Source: Qipengyuania atrilutea (GTDB lineage: Bacteria; Pseudomonadota; Alphaproteobacteria; Sphingomonadales; Sphingomonadaceae). From it: DNA of 64,000 nt. The notes under the pieces were generated by a model, which searched no databases, had not been told where the DNA came from, and saw nothing but the letters and a program-made list of their open reading frames with translations. Positions 25,516-34,281 of this stretch are shown in pieces. Each line of letters begins with the position of its first letter. The stretch's first letter is position 1. The stretch covers positions 1 through 64,000 of the forward strand of contig NZ_JABWGV010000002.1 in NCBI RefSeq assembly GCF_013370205.1, in the 5' to 3' direction. Both the position numbers and the translations under genes were made by a program.

Positions 25516-26375
25516 ACCAAGATAAACTAGAAGATCGTCGCATACTGATTACAGGAGCTAGCGGCTATATAGGAAGGCATGTGGTTGACGCCTTGTGCGA
25601 ATCAAACTGCAATGTCGTAGCCGTTTCCCGCAGCAGAACCCTTTCGAGCCAGCCCTTTTGTACTCAATTATCGATACAACATTATGACGAATTGACATCT
25701 GAAAATAGTCTTCAGAACATAAATACAGTTTTTCACTTTGCGGAGAATTCCAATCGTAGGGCGCCGATAGCCAACGAACGGGTTGCACTAGCCGGAAATC
25801 TTGCGCGTGCCAGTTCTGCCTGCGGCGTGAAGACATTCGTTTATGCCAGCTCAATATATGCGGAATACCCGTCATCGGGCATCTATGGCACCGAAAAGTA
25901 TACGGCCGAACGCGCAATCCTAGATAGCGCTGGCGATATGCGGATAGTCATCTTGCGCCTGCCTCCGGTCTATGGTGGCGGTGCAAAAGGTTTGTACGGA
26001 AAGTTAAGTTCTTGCGTCCAGCGTAAAATACCGCTCCCTTTCGCCCTAGCGAAGCGACCACGGCGATTTCTCGGGGTCCAAAATCTTCGTTCGTTAGCCG
26101 TACAATTATGCAATAGCACTAATCTAAACCACTTAATCCTGACGCCTGTAGACATGGAGCCTTATTCTCTCAAGGAAATGGCGCGATCGATTGCGCAAGT
26201 ACGGAGAAAGCCCCTAGTTCTTTTTCCTGTGCCATTTATTGATAGCCTTTCTCCCTTAACAGTCACATCGTCAGAAAAGCACAGGAGCTCACTTAATGAA
26301 CTGATCGATATTGGATGGACCCCCCCCTATTCAGTAAAATCGAACATCGAATTCGCGCCGGTCGAAGATTCTTGA
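25512..26375 (+). CDS. NAD-dependent sugar epimerase/dehydratase or 4-ketoreductase
   Basis: A 287-residue extended short-chain dehydrogenase. The NAD loop is GASGYIG near residues 14-20, followed by VFHFAE, YASSIY and the Tyr-x3-Lys pair in YGTEK. It is shorter than GalE (about 338 residues). Small enzymes of this kind (WbpV/WbpK-like) reduce the 4-keto group made by CapD-type dehydratases to give QuiNAc or FucNAc nucleotides; that is an inference from context. ATG 25512 is within an ATGA overlap with the PglA-like gene. Confidence 0.83.
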   Translation: MNQDKLEDRRILITGASGYIGRHVVDALCESNCNVVAVSRSRTLSSQPFCTQLSIQHYDELTSENSLQNINTVFHFAENSNRRAPIANERVALAGNLARASSACGVKTFVYASSIYAEYPSSGIYGTEKYTAERAILDSAGDMRIVILRLPPVYGGGAKGLYGKLSSCVQRKIPLPFALAKRPRRFLGVQNLRSLAVQLCNSTNLNHLILTPVDMEPYSLKEMARSIAQVRRKPLVLFPVPFIDSLSPLTVTSSEKHRSSLNELIDIGWTPPYSVKSNIEFAPVEDS

Positions 26376-26409
26376 GCGGATGGCGAAAGGTCAATATTTT
26401 AATACGAAG

Positions 26410-26991
26410 CTATCTGCTAGTACGACCAATAACATCAGTATGGTCACGCTTGATGACTGTTCGATACAAGATTTTTATATCATCGCGTAAAGACCACTTT
26501 CGCAGGTACTGCGCGTCGTGAAGCGCCAACTTCTCTGGCTGCGACATATCCAGCCCTGCAAGTTGGCTTAGGCCAGTGATGCCGGGTTTTAGCGTATGTA
26601 CACCTAAAGATTCGCGCTTTTCTAACAGTTCGATCTGTTGCGGAAGACAGGGTCTGGGACCAACGAAACTCATCTTGCCGCGCAGAACGTTCCAAACTTG
26701 GGGTAACTCATCAACCTTCGTCCTTCGTAGAAACGCCCCTAATCGAGTGATTTCGTTAGTGGAGGAGAGATGGCTTGGAAGCTGTAAGGCATCCTTCCGC
26801 ATGGTCCGCAACTTGTACAATCGGAATGTTTCGCCGTTACACCCAACGCGACACTGGACAAAGATCGGATTTGACTTGTCGATCAATACGATCAGAATGG
26901 CCAACATAGAACAAATTACAAAACTTGGCGGGATGAGGACTAGTGCTATCACGAAGTCGAAAAATCTTTTCCCAATCATCCTAAAATACAC
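26410..26991 (-). CDS. Initiating phosphoglycosyl transferase (PglC/WcaJ-type sugar transferase)
   Basis: A 193-residue monotopic phosphoglycosyl transferase that moves a sugar-1-phosphate from UDP-sugar to undecaprenyl phosphate, the first step of repeat-unit assembly. One re-entrant hydrophobic helix (~residues 12-36) precedes [17 protein letters not shown], and the catalytic Asp-Glu dyad is in [14 protein letters not shown], followed by MSFVGPRP. Its small size is that of PglC rather than WcaJ. The start is GTG 26991 (MYFRMIGKR, similar to PglC) or ATG 26979; neither has a good Shine-Dalgarno. It converges with the epimerase gene. Confidence 0.92.
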   Translation of the reverse strand: MYFRMIGKRFFDFVIALVLIPPSFVICSMLAILIVLIDKSNPIFVQCRVGCNGETFRLYKLRTMRKDALQLPSHLSSTNEITRLGAFLRRTKVDELPQVWNVLRGKMSFVGPRPCLPQQIELLEKRESLGVHTLKPGITGLSQLAGLDMSQPEKLALHDAQYLRKWSLRDDIKILYRTVIKRDHTDVIGRTSR

Positions 26992-27034
26992 CTAAAGAAG
27001 TCTTGATGGCGTGTTATTCAAGTGAAAACCTCTT

Positions 27035-28303
27035 TTAAAGACTTGCATATCTCTCGCCTAGTTCTAGCCGCAGGTGCGAGACGGCTGCTTTAAGATCGAA
27101 AAGTCGGCCCTTGTCGCCGACGAGCATGAGCAATTTTTCATTCTGTTCAACGTAGTCGGTATGCGGCACTGCTAGAACCACTAAGTCGTACGTCTCTGTT
27201 AGCTCACCTTGGTGAAGCTGGATCTCGTACTCCTCGAACGCCTCTTCAGTGGATGCCAGCGGATCGTGAACGAACACTTCTCCGTGATTGGATAGTGCCC
27301 GCACGAGATCTGCGACTTTGGAATTACGCAGATCAGGAACGTTTTCTTTGAAAGTAAGCCCAAGAACCAAAATACGCTCTGCACGCGCTTTTCCAATCGC
27401 TGCATCTGCTACCCAGTTCGCCATTTGATCGTTGGTAGAGCGCCCTGCTAAGATCACCTTGGGATCCACCCCATTTTCCCTTGCCACATGGCTTAAATAG
27501 TATGGGTCCACGCCGATACAGTGACCCCCTACAAGCCCTGGTGTGAACGGCAGAAAGTTCCATTTGGTTCTTGCTGCAGCAAGAACATCGTAAACCGATA
27601 GGCCGAGTTTGCCAAAAATCTGAGCAATCTCGTTCATGAATGCTATGTTGATATCGCGCTGAGCGTTCTCGATCACCTTCGCCGCCTCCGCGACTTGGAT
27701 CGATGGCGCGCGATGCACTCCGCCTGTTGTAACGCGTAAATAAAGATCAGCCACGCGTTCCAATGTCGCATCGGTCTGGCCCGACACAACTTTCGTTATC
27801 CGATCTACAGTATGCTCTCGATCGCCGGGGTTTATCCGCTCGGGAGAGTAAGCGAGAAAAAAATCGACCCCGCTTGTCAGGCCTGTCATCCGTTCGATTT
27901 CCGGCCCGCAGATATGCTCGGTTACTCCGGGGTAAACCGTACTTTCAAAGATTATTATAGGCTTCAGCACCGGGTCAATCATCGTTGCGACACTTTGCGT
28001 CGCGGCAATCATCGCAGACAAGTCAGGCTTGTTATCGCCAGTAACCGGAGTAGGTACTGTGACAATATAAATGTTAGCAGTGGGACAGTCGTTCGGATCA
28101 CTCGTCAAGTGAAGCCTGGCTGCGTTCAAATTTTCGGCAGAAACTTCATCCGTCCGATCATATCCACTGCGAAGTTCATTGATGCGTGTTTGGTCGATAT
28201 CTAAACCCCAGCATTCCCCCGTCCGGGAGAGAGCAACCGCGAGTGGAAGCCCTACATAGCCGAGGCCGACTACGACTATCTTTTCGTTGCTTGGCGGGGT
28301 CAC
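27035..28303 (-). CDS. Nucleotide-sugar dehydrogenase (TviB/WbpO type, UDP-HexNAc to UDP-HexNAcA)
   Basis: A 422-residue UDP-sugar dehydrogenase that performs a four-electron oxidation of C6. The N-terminal Rossmann loop is VVGLGYVGLPLA. VPTPV, FESTVYPGVTE and the catalytic cysteine in GGHCIGVDPYYL are present; this variant of the motif fits TviB/WbpO/WbpA-like UDP-GlcNAc/GalNAc dehydrogenases better than UDP-glucose dehydrogenase. The frame opens at GTG 28309, but GTG 28303 is 7 nt after AGGAG, whereas 28309 is 1 nt from it, so 28303 is chosen. The Shine-Dalgarno lies in a hairpin (28310-28339). Confidence 0.92.
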   Translation of the reverse strand: MTPPSNEKIVVVGLGYVGLPLAVALSRTGECWGLDIDQTRINELRSGYDRTDEVSAENLNAARLHLTSDPNDCPTANIYIVTVPTPVTGDNKPDLSAMIAATQSVATMIDPVLKPIIIFESTVYPGVTEHICGPEIERMTGLTSGVDFFLAYSPERINPGDREHTVDRITKVVSGQTDATLERVADLYLRVTTGGVHRAPSIQVAEAAKVIENAQRDINIAFMNEIAQIFGKLGLSVYDVLAAARTKWNFLPFTPGLVGGHCIGVDPYYLSHVARENGVDPKVILAGRSTNDQMANWVADAAIGKARAERILVLGLTFKENVPDLRNSKVADLVRALSNHGEVFVHDPLASTEEAFEEYEIQLHQGELTETYDLVVLAVPHTDYVEQNEKLLMLVGDKGRLFDLKAAVSHLRLELGERYASL

Positions 28304-28309
28304 AACCAC

Positions 28310-28339
28310 GCTCCTAGTTTGGTGAGATTTGGTAGGAGC
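28310..28339 (-). promoter_or_regulatory. Leader hairpin covering the Shine-Dalgarno of the sugar dehydrogenase gene
   Basis: GCTCCTA (28310-28316) and TAGGAGC (28333-28339) are perfect 7-bp arms around a 16-nt loop. On the minus strand the 3' arm contains the AGGAG that serves the GTG at 28303. If transcription starts upstream of 28339, the ribosome site can be sequestered. Confidence 0.5.
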
Positions 28340-28438
28340 GCGCGTCTAGATTGATAACCTTCTATACTCAAGGCGTGTTTTCGCTAATAGAAAGTTCTTG
28401 CTGGTTCGACCGAGAACCAAGCGCAAAACCGAACTCCC

Positions 28439-29788
28439 ATGATGAGCGAAGTTAGACCGCAATTCCTAATGCCACGAATGTTAGCAAACAGAATTTGGCT
28501 ATCTTCATCCGCGCGCACCTTTAGTTTGGTCGCGGGACTGGCTGCGATCGCCAAATTAATCGGGCTTGCAAAAGAAGTAGCGATCGCATCAGACTTCGGC
28601 GCTGGGCCGCGAATTGATGCTTACCTGCTCGTCTTCAATCTGCTGTCGTTACCAGCGACGATCTGGCTGGCTGCCACAAGCGCCATCCTTATTCCTAATC
28701 TCATCCATTTAGAGCGAAACGAATCGGAAGAAGCCGCCTCATTTCTTTCGGAATTTTTCGGACTTTCAGTCGTTGCCGGCTTAGTTTTGGGACCGATTGC
28801 CGGCGCGGCACTGTATGCGTACGTATCAAGCCCATTGTCCGGTCTGCCCTCGGAAAGCCAAGATCTAGCTATCACGGCGGTCAGCTGGCTCTGGGTAATG
28901 TTGCCGCTTCTTTTTCTGTCCTATTGTGGCGGTGCCTGCCTCATGGCGCGAAACATACATAGTAATACCCTTTACGACGCGTCACCGGCCTTATGCATTG
29001 CTGTAGCTCTCATACTGACTGACGATAACTTTACCGCCCTCCTTGCCGCGACGGCGGGCGGCTTCTTCCTGCAGTCGGTGCTAACGGCAATCTCGTTGTA
29101 TCGGAGGGGCGACTTATATCTTCCACGGATCAAGTTGCGAATGGCGGTTTGGCGCCCTTTAATACCCGCGTTGCTGGCGATCATTGGCGTTCAATTACTG
29201 CAATCTACGACAAGTGTACTCGACCAACTGATAGTCGCTTGGCTTGGCCCAAATTCGATATCCCGCTTCGGCTACGCGCTCCGTATTCAGGCAGTTCTTT
29301 TCTCGTTATTTGCCTTGGCTGTTCCGCGCGTTCTCTTGCCTGCAATCGCCGTGCTGCGATCGCAGAATGCCGAGGACGTGGACGGTTTCATCCGAAAATG
29401 GGCTTGGGCACTGGGTAGTTTCGGACTTGGTCTGTCGATCATTTGTACTGCGTTTTCTGTGCCCATGGTATCTTTGTTATTCGAGCGAGGTTCGTTTGGG
29501 CGTGAAGATACGATAACAGTTGCAAAAATTTTCGCGATACTGTCATGGCAGCTACCATTTTATTTACTGGCCATGTTATATTCGCAGCAGAAAATCGTCG
29601 AACGCAATTATAGACTGCTAGCCTGGGTCGCTGTCAGCGCGATCGTTTCTAAAGTAACAATCGGATTTTTACTAATTCATTTATTAGGCCTATATGGGCT
29701 TGCCGCATCGGTGGTCGTCGTATCCATTATACAGGTTCTACACTTGAGAATTATATCCCAAGCGCAGCGGTCTAAAGTGGGCAGTTAG
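28439..29788 (+). CDS. MurJ/MviN-like lipid-linked oligosaccharide flippase
   Basis: A 449-residue polytopic protein of the MOP superfamily, closest in pattern to MurJ (KLIGLAKEVAIASDFGAG near residues 39-56, DAYLLVFNLLSLPATIW, LPAIAVLR, LLFERGSFG). It is shorter than the usual ~510-residue MurJ and has about 12 helices, so it is probably a locus-specific flippase for the repeat unit rather than the housekeeping lipid II flippase. No other Wzx candidate is in the locus. Start ATG 28439, with a second ATG directly after. Divergent from the dehydrogenase gene. Confidence 0.83.
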   Translation: MMSEVRPQFLMPRMLANRIWLSSSARTFSLVAGLAAIAKLIGLAKEVAIASDFGAGPRIDAYLLVFNLLSLPATIWLAATSAILIPNLIHLERNESEEAASFLSEFFGLSVVAGLVLGPIAGAALYAYVSSPLSGLPSESQDLAITAVSWLWVMLPLLFLSYCGGACLMARNIHSNTLYDASPALCIAVALILTDDNFTALLAATAGGFFLQSVLTAISLYRRGDLYLPRIKLRMAVWRPLIPALLAIIGVQLLQSTTSVLDQLIVAWLGPNSISRFGYALRIQAVLFSLFALAVPRVLLPAIAVLRSQNAEDVDGFIRKWAWALGSFGLGLSIICTAFSVPMVSLLFERGSFGREDTITVAKIFAILSWQLPFYLLAMLYSQQKIVERNYRLLAWVAVSAIVSKVTIGFLLIHLLGLYGLAASVVVVSIIQVLHLRIISQAQRSKVGS

Positions 29789-29912
29789 CATCAGATTTAC
29801 CCGGCAGACGATCTAGGACACATCTTCGACCCGGAAGACGTTGCGCCGACCACGATTGCTGTTTACCCGCGTTATAAAAAGCGACCTTTGACTACTGAGT
29901 CAGGAGAACACA

Positions 29913-30872
29913 TTGAACAAGCCTACTTACCGCCGCAACCGCGTCCTTGTAACCGGCGGAGCTGGCTTTCTTGGGTCGCATCTGATCGATCGACTGCTTG
30001 AGCGGGGAGACGAAGTTCTGTGCGTCGACAACCTGTTCACTGGCGACAAGAGCAACATCGACCATCTTGCGGGCAATCCACGCTTCGAATTCATGCGGCA
30101 TGACGTTTGCCTGCCGCTGTTCGTCGAAGTGGATGCGATCTACAATCTCGCCTGCCCGGCCTCGCCAATCCATTACCAGCACGATCCGGTCCAGACGACC
30201 AAGACGAGCGTCCACGGTGCGATCAACATGCTTGGTCTCGCGAAACGCCTTAAGGTACCGATCTTCCAGGCATCGACCAGCGAAGTCTACGGCGACCCCA
30301 GCGTTCATCCGCAGCCCGAAAGCTACTGGGGCAACGTCAATCCCATTGGCATTCGCAGCTGCTACGACGAAGGCAAGCGATGCGCCGAGACGCTGTTCTT
30401 CGATTATCATCGGCAGCACGATCTTAGCATCAAGGTCGCGCGCATCTTCAACACCTACGGTCCGCGTATGAACGCAGCCGATGGACGCGTCGTATCCAAT
30501 TTCGTCGTCCAGGCGCTGCACGGCGAGGACATTACGATCTACGGCGACGGCTCGCAGACGCGTTCGTTCTGCTATGTCGACGACCTCATCGAAGGCTTTC
30601 TGCGGTTGATGGATATCGGTCCCGAAGTCACCGGACCGATCAACATCGGCAATCCGAACGAGTTCACTATTCGCGAACTCGCGGAACAGGTTCTTGCGAA
30701 GATCGGCGGCAAGTCGAAGCTGATCGAGGAGCCGCTCCCTCAGGACGACCCGATGCAGCGCAAGCCTGACATCACGAAGGCGCAGGACGTGCTCGGGTGG
30801 GAGCCGAAGGTGCAACTCGATGAGGGTCTTGATCGGACGATCGCGTATTTCCGCAAAGTGGTAGCGGGCTGA
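29913..30872 (+). CDS. UDP-glucuronic acid decarboxylase (UDP-xylose synthase)-like protein
   Basis: A 319-residue extended short-chain dehydrogenase. NAD loop GGAGFLGSH, the family signature [19 protein letters not shown] and the Tyr-x3-Lys pair in CYDEGKR all match UXS enzymes, which convert UDP-GlcA to UDP-xylose in the cytosol. The start is TTG 29913 with AGGAG 6 nt before. The next gene, 10 bp downstream, also belongs to UDP-GlcA metabolism. Codon use is high-GC again, unlike the preceding locus. A TATAAA-like sequence is at 29873-29878 but no -35 at a proper distance. Confidence 0.92.
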   Translation: MNKPTYRRNRVLVTGGAGFLGSHLIDRLLERGDEVLCVDNLFTGDKSNIDHLAGNPRFEFMRHDVCLPLFVEVDAIYNLACPASPIHYQHDPVQTTKTSVHGAINMLGLAKRLKVPIFQASTSEVYGDPSVHPQPESYWGNVNPIGIRSCYDEGKRCAETLFFDYHRQHDLSIKVARIFNTYGPRMNAADGRVVSNFVVQALHGEDITIYGDGSQTRSFCYVDDLIEGFLRLMDIGPEVTGPINIGNPNEFTIRELAEQVLAKIGGKSKLIEEPLPQDDPMQRKPDITKAQDVLGWEPKVQLDEGLDRTIAYFRKVVAG

Positions 30873-30882
30873 GGTACTCGGC

Positions 30883-31896
30883 ATGAAAAAGATTCTTGTC
30901 ACCGGTACCGCCGGGTTTGTCGGTTATCACCTCGCGGACCTTCTTCTCTCCGAAGGATTTTCCGTCGTCGGTTACGACGGCATGACGGATTACTATGACG
31001 TGCGCATCAAGGAGCGCCGTCATCAGATGTTGCTTCAAAACCAGCATTTTCTCGCTGAGGAGGGACTGCTCGAAGATTTCGAGAAACTTCGCTCACTCGC
31101 GATGGCAGAAGAACCGGACGTTATTGTGCATCTCGCTGCTCAGGCGGGCGTGCGCTATAGCCTCGAGAACCCACGCGCTTACATCGATGCCAATCTGGTC
31201 GGTACGTTCAACGTCATGGAATGCGCCCGCGAACTCGGCGTCGAACATTTGCTCATGGCATCGACCAGTTCGGTTTATGGCGCGAACGAGGAAATGCCTT
31301 TCGACGAGCGGCAGAAATGCGACACGCCGCTGACGCTCTATGCAGCGACCAAGAAGGCAAACGAGGCGATGGCGCACAGCTATGCGCATCTGTGGGACTT
31401 GCCGACGACGATGTTCCGCTTCTTCACGGTTTACGGTCCGTGGGGACGACCCGACATGGCTTTGTTCAAATTCACCAAGGGCATCATCGAAGGCACTCCG
31501 ATCGACGTTTACAATCGCGGTGAGATGTACCGGGACTTCACCTATGTGAGCGATCTTGTGCGCGCTATCCGCTTGCTGATCGACGTCCCGCCGCAGCGGC
31601 CCGAAAATGCGGAGGATATCGCAGAGTTCGATTCGCTATCGCAAGCCGCTCCCTTCCGCGTAGTGAACATCGGCAATAGCGAGAAGGTCAAGCTGACCGA
31701 CTACATCGCGGCAATCGAGGAGAGCGTCGGCAAATCTGCCATCCGCAACGATATGGGGATGCAAACCGGCGACGTACCCGCGACCTGGGCGCATACGACA
31801 TTGCTACAGGAATTGACCGGCTACCGGCCCGAAACCGGCTACCGGGAAGGCGTCGCGAAATTCGTTTCCTGGTACCGCGATTATTATCAAGTCTGA
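30883..31896 (+). CDS. UDP-glucuronate 4-epimerase-like NAD-dependent epimerase
   Basis: A 337-residue enzyme with NAD loop GTAGFVGYH, HLAAQAGVRYSLENPRAYI, STSSVYGAN and Tyr-x3-Lys in YAATKK, followed by FFTVYGPWGRPDMALFKF. This is the bacterial LpsL/Cap1J type that interconverts UDP-GlcA and UDP-GalA. It is the second gene of a two-gene unit with the UXS-like enzyme. Its last 10 nt overlap the convergent wecB gene. GalA would be used in surface polysaccharide or lipopolysaccharide core. Confidence 0.92.
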   Translation: MKKILVTGTAGFVGYHLADLLLSEGFSVVGYDGMTDYYDVRIKERRHQMLLQNQHFLAEEGLLEDFEKLRSLAMAEEPDVIVHLAAQAGVRYSLENPRAYIDANLVGTFNVMECARELGVEHLLMASTSSVYGANEEMPFDERQKCDTPLTLYAATKKANEAMAHSYAHLWDLPTTMFRFFTVYGPWGRPDMALFKFTKGIIEGTPIDVYNRGEMYRDFTYVSDLVRAIRLLIDVPPQRPENAEDIAEFDSLSQAAPFRVVNIGNSEKVKLTDYIAAIEESVGKSAIRNDMGMQTGDVPATWAHTTLLQELTGYRPETGYREGVAKFVSWYRDYYQV

Positions 31897-33032
31897 CGGT
31901 TAGCCGGAGTCATTCTCGCCAACAGCTCGCAGATTTGCTGCGCGGCTTTACCGTCTCCGAATGGGTTCTTTGCATTCGCCATGGCGGCATAGGCCTGCGG
32001 GTCGTCTAGTAGCCGCTCCGTTTCGGAAACGATCCGTATCTCCTGCGTACCAACCAACCGTGCGGTGCCGGCGACGATCCCTTCAGGCCGCTCGGTCGCA
32101 TCGCGCATGACAAGGACCGGTTTTCCGAGCGCTGCGGCTTCCTCCTGAATGCCGCCACTGTCGGTGAGCAGCAGCGCCGAAGCCTTCAACAAGCGCACGA
32201 ACGGCGCGTAGCCGAGCGGCGGAACAAGCGCGACGTTCTCACGATCATTCAACGCATTTTCGAGCGCGGGCCTCACGGCAGGGTTGGGGTGGACGGGACA
32301 AACGATTGCGACGTCCTCCCTGACTGCAATCGTAGCCGCGGCGCGCGCAATGTTGCCCAAACCTTCCTCGAAGCTCTCACGACGGTGTGCTGTCAGAACG
32401 ATGATGCGCTTCTCCGCGAACCGCTCGAGCACTTCGGTGACCTCGGCGCCGAGTGTGCTATCGGCATCCAGCTTCGCCGCCATCCAGCGAACTGCATCGA
32501 CCGCTGTGTTACCGGTTACGTGAATGCTTGCCGGGTCAACGCTTTCTGCTTCCAGCGAGATCGCCGCAGTCTGCGTCGGAGCGAAATGCAGCGAGGCAAT
32601 AGCCGTAATCGCCTTGCGATTGATCTCTTCCGGCCAAGGCCGGTATTTTTCGCCGCTTCGCAATCCGGCTTCGGCATGGGCCACGGCGATCTGCCGGTAA
32701 TAGGCAGCAAGCGCCGCTACCAGCGCACTGGTCGTATCGCCCTGAACGAGAACGACATCAGGTTTTTCCATATCGAGAACGCCGCCGATGCCGGTAAGCA
32801 GTCTCGCCGTAAGTTCGTCGGGTGTCTGGCCGGGCTGCATTACATCGAGGTCGTAGTCGGGCTCGATGCGGGCTACGTCCAGAACCTGGTCGAGCATTTC
32901 GCGGTGCTGCCCCGTCACGCAAATGCGCGAAGTGAAGCGCGCGTCGCCGGTCAGCCTATGCAACACCGGGAACAGTTTTATCGCTTCGGGCCGCGTGCCG
33001 AAAACGGTCAGAATCTTGAGCGGCCCAGTCAT
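31887..33032 (-). CDS. wecB: UDP-N-acetylglucosamine 2-epimerase (non-hydrolysing)
   Basis: A 381-residue GT-B-fold epimerase converting UDP-GlcNAc to UDP-ManNAc. Signatures include FGTRPEAIKLFPV at the N-terminus, VQGDTTSALVAALAAYY, HAEAGLRSGEKYRPWPEE, and the C-terminal LTDSGGIQEEAAALGKPVLVMR. It could feed ManNAc or ManNAcA into the same surface glycan as the neighbouring sugar-nucleotide genes. Start ATG 33032. Convergent with the epimerase gene, with a 10-nt overlap. Confidence 0.95.
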   Translation of the reverse strand: MTGPLKILTVFGTRPEAIKLFPVLHRLTGDARFTSRICVTGQHREMLDQVLDVARIEPDYDLDVMQPGQTPDELTARLLTGIGGVLDMEKPDVVLVQGDTTSALVAALAAYYRQIAVAHAEAGLRSGEKYRPWPEEINRKAITAIASLHFAPTQTAAISLEAESVDPASIHVTGNTAVDAVRWMAAKLDADSTLGAEVTEVLERFAEKRIIVLTAHRRESFEEGLGNIARAAATIAVREDVAIVCPVHPNPAVRPALENALNDRENVALVPPLGYAPFVRLLKASALLLTDSGGIQEEAAALGKPVLVMRDATERPEGIVAGTARLVGTQEIRIVSETERLLDDPQAYAAMANAKNPFGDGKAAQQICELLARMTPANRQT

Positions 33033-33072
33033 TCGCTGACCCGCTTACCGCGTCGCTATCGCACCCGCAAAA

Positions 33073-33666
33073 TCAATCGTCGCCAGCGGAGCTTTCGGAC
33101 GGCGGCAGACCAAGCTCGCCCGTAGTCACGCCGGTTTCCGTCTCATCACCGGGCAGCGGAGCGGCACGCTCGCGCTCCAACCGTTCTTCGTATTCACGTT
33201 CGATCTGCTCGACGCGGCGCTGCGTTTCCTCGGCATCTTCGTCGATGGTCGAAAGCCGCCGCTCGCGCTCTTCTGCGATCAACTGGCCGAAGCGTCCCTC
33301 GGCCGAATTCCGGCGATCGGCATAGGCCTGTTCGATCAGCTTTTGCGTGCATCCGGTCGCGCCGCCCGCCCCGACGGGGGTGCAGGAATTGATGCCGGTT
33401 TCGCCGACCGTCTGGAGCTGCTGCACCCGCTCGGCCCAGGCCGTATTCGCCGGGTCTTCGCTGTAACGCAGCGCCCGGGGAATGCGGTACGGATCTTCGA
33501 GGACGCCGCAGACCGTGATGACCTCATCGGTCGAAGCCGGGCATTCCTCGTCTTCGGTGATGTAGACCTGATTGACTGCATAATCCTCGTCCTGCGCCGA
33601 TGAGGCAGACGGCAGCGCCGCAAGCGATACGGATGCAAATGCGGCGGAGAGGACGAGGCGTTTCAT
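33073..33666 (-). CDS. Hypothetical secreted protein, sphingomonad-type
   Basis: A 197-residue protein with a Sec signal peptide (cleavage near ASSAQ). The mature part has a cysteine-containing EVITVCG element followed by DPYRIPRALRY, a combination I know from many small exported proteins of sphingomonads, and later a second cysteine pair (INSCTP, ATGCTQ). A charged coiled-coil region (residues ~115-165) and an acidic disordered tail follow. Function unknown. It stands between wecB and coq7 on the same strand. Confidence 0.72.
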   Translation of the reverse strand: MKRLVLSAAFASVSLAALPSASSAQDEDYAVNQVYITEDEECPASTDEVITVCGVLEDPYRIPRALRYSEDPANTAWAERVQQLQTVGETGINSCTPVGAGGATGCTQKLIEQAYADRRNSAEGRFGQLIAEERERRLSTIDEDAEETQRRVEQIEREYEERLERERAAPLPGDETETGVTTGELGLPPSESSAGDD

Positions 33667-33759
33667 GTCGGTTTCCAGATCGATTTTCGGTGCGTTTGAA
33701 AGAAGGCGTTTGGCCGTGAACCAACCATGAAGCGAGTGAGCGCGGGCAGTGGTTCCCGC

Positions 33760-34281
33760 TCAGATACGCTGCGACAGCGCTATCGCGGCCTTGCAGCCGA
33801 GCCGGATCGCGCCCGAGAGCAGCGGGTAGGCCGCCGCCTCCTCCGCGCCAGAGCCGATGGCGGTATCGTGATGCTCGCGCTCTTCCTCGCGAAAGCGTTC
33901 GATCATGGCCGCGAGTTCGGGGTCGCTGCCGTCGGCTTCGAGTCGGTTGAGCTGCTCCGAATAATGCTTATCGATTTCGGTTTCGACGGCAGCCGTGCAA
34001 GCCATCGCGGCCTTCGGACCCATGAGCGCAGTTACGGCGCCTAGCGTATAGCCTGCAGCGGACCAGAATGGTTCAAGCACGGTCGGCCGAACCCCGCGCC
34101 GCGCCATCAAGGCGTCGAATTCCGCCCGGTGAACCGCCTCCTGCGCAGCCATGTGGCGGATTTCCGCGCTGTCGGGAGCGCGGTCACCCATCACGGCAAG
34201 CTGACCGGCGTAGATGCGAGTCGCGCCAAATTCACCCGCCTGGTCCACGCGGATCATGGCGTCGATTTGTTCCTTCTTCAC
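33760..34281 (-). CDS. coq7: Demethoxyubiquinone hydroxylase (Coq7 family)
   Basis: This di-iron monooxygenase hydroxylates the ring during ubiquinone synthesis at the inner membrane. The 173-residue protein shows the duplicated ligand set: Glu in DQAGEFGA, ExxH in EAVHRAEF, Glu in VETEIDKH and ExxH in EREHHDTA. The frame is open to 34380, but GTG 34281 overlaps the dsbB stop by 4 nt (GTGA) and begins right at the family's N-terminus (KKEQIDAMIRVDQ). Coupled to dsbB. Confidence 0.93.
   Translation of the reverse strand: MKKEQIDAMIRVDQAGEFGATRIYAGQLAVMGDRAPDSAEIRHMAAQEAVHRAEFDALMARRGVRPTVLEPFWSAAGYTLGAVTALMGPKAAMACTAAVETEIDKHYSEQLNRLEADGSDPELAAMIERFREEEREHHDTAIGSGAEEAAAYPLLSGAIRLGCKAAIALSQRI

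Noticed and set aside
8104-29788. Gellan/sphingan-type biosynthesis locus
   Set aside because: No homologues typical of the sphingan cluster order (such as spsB-type glucosyl initiating transferase with rhamnose genes) are seen; no dTDP-rhamnose genes are in the window.
29856-29878. Sigma-70 promoter before the UXS-like gene
   Set aside because: TTGCTG and TATAAA are only 11 bp apart, too close for a functional pair.
29892-30902. 336-codon minus-strand frame
   Set aside because: Antisense to the UXS-like gene, which has an AGGAG-preceded start and full family signatures.
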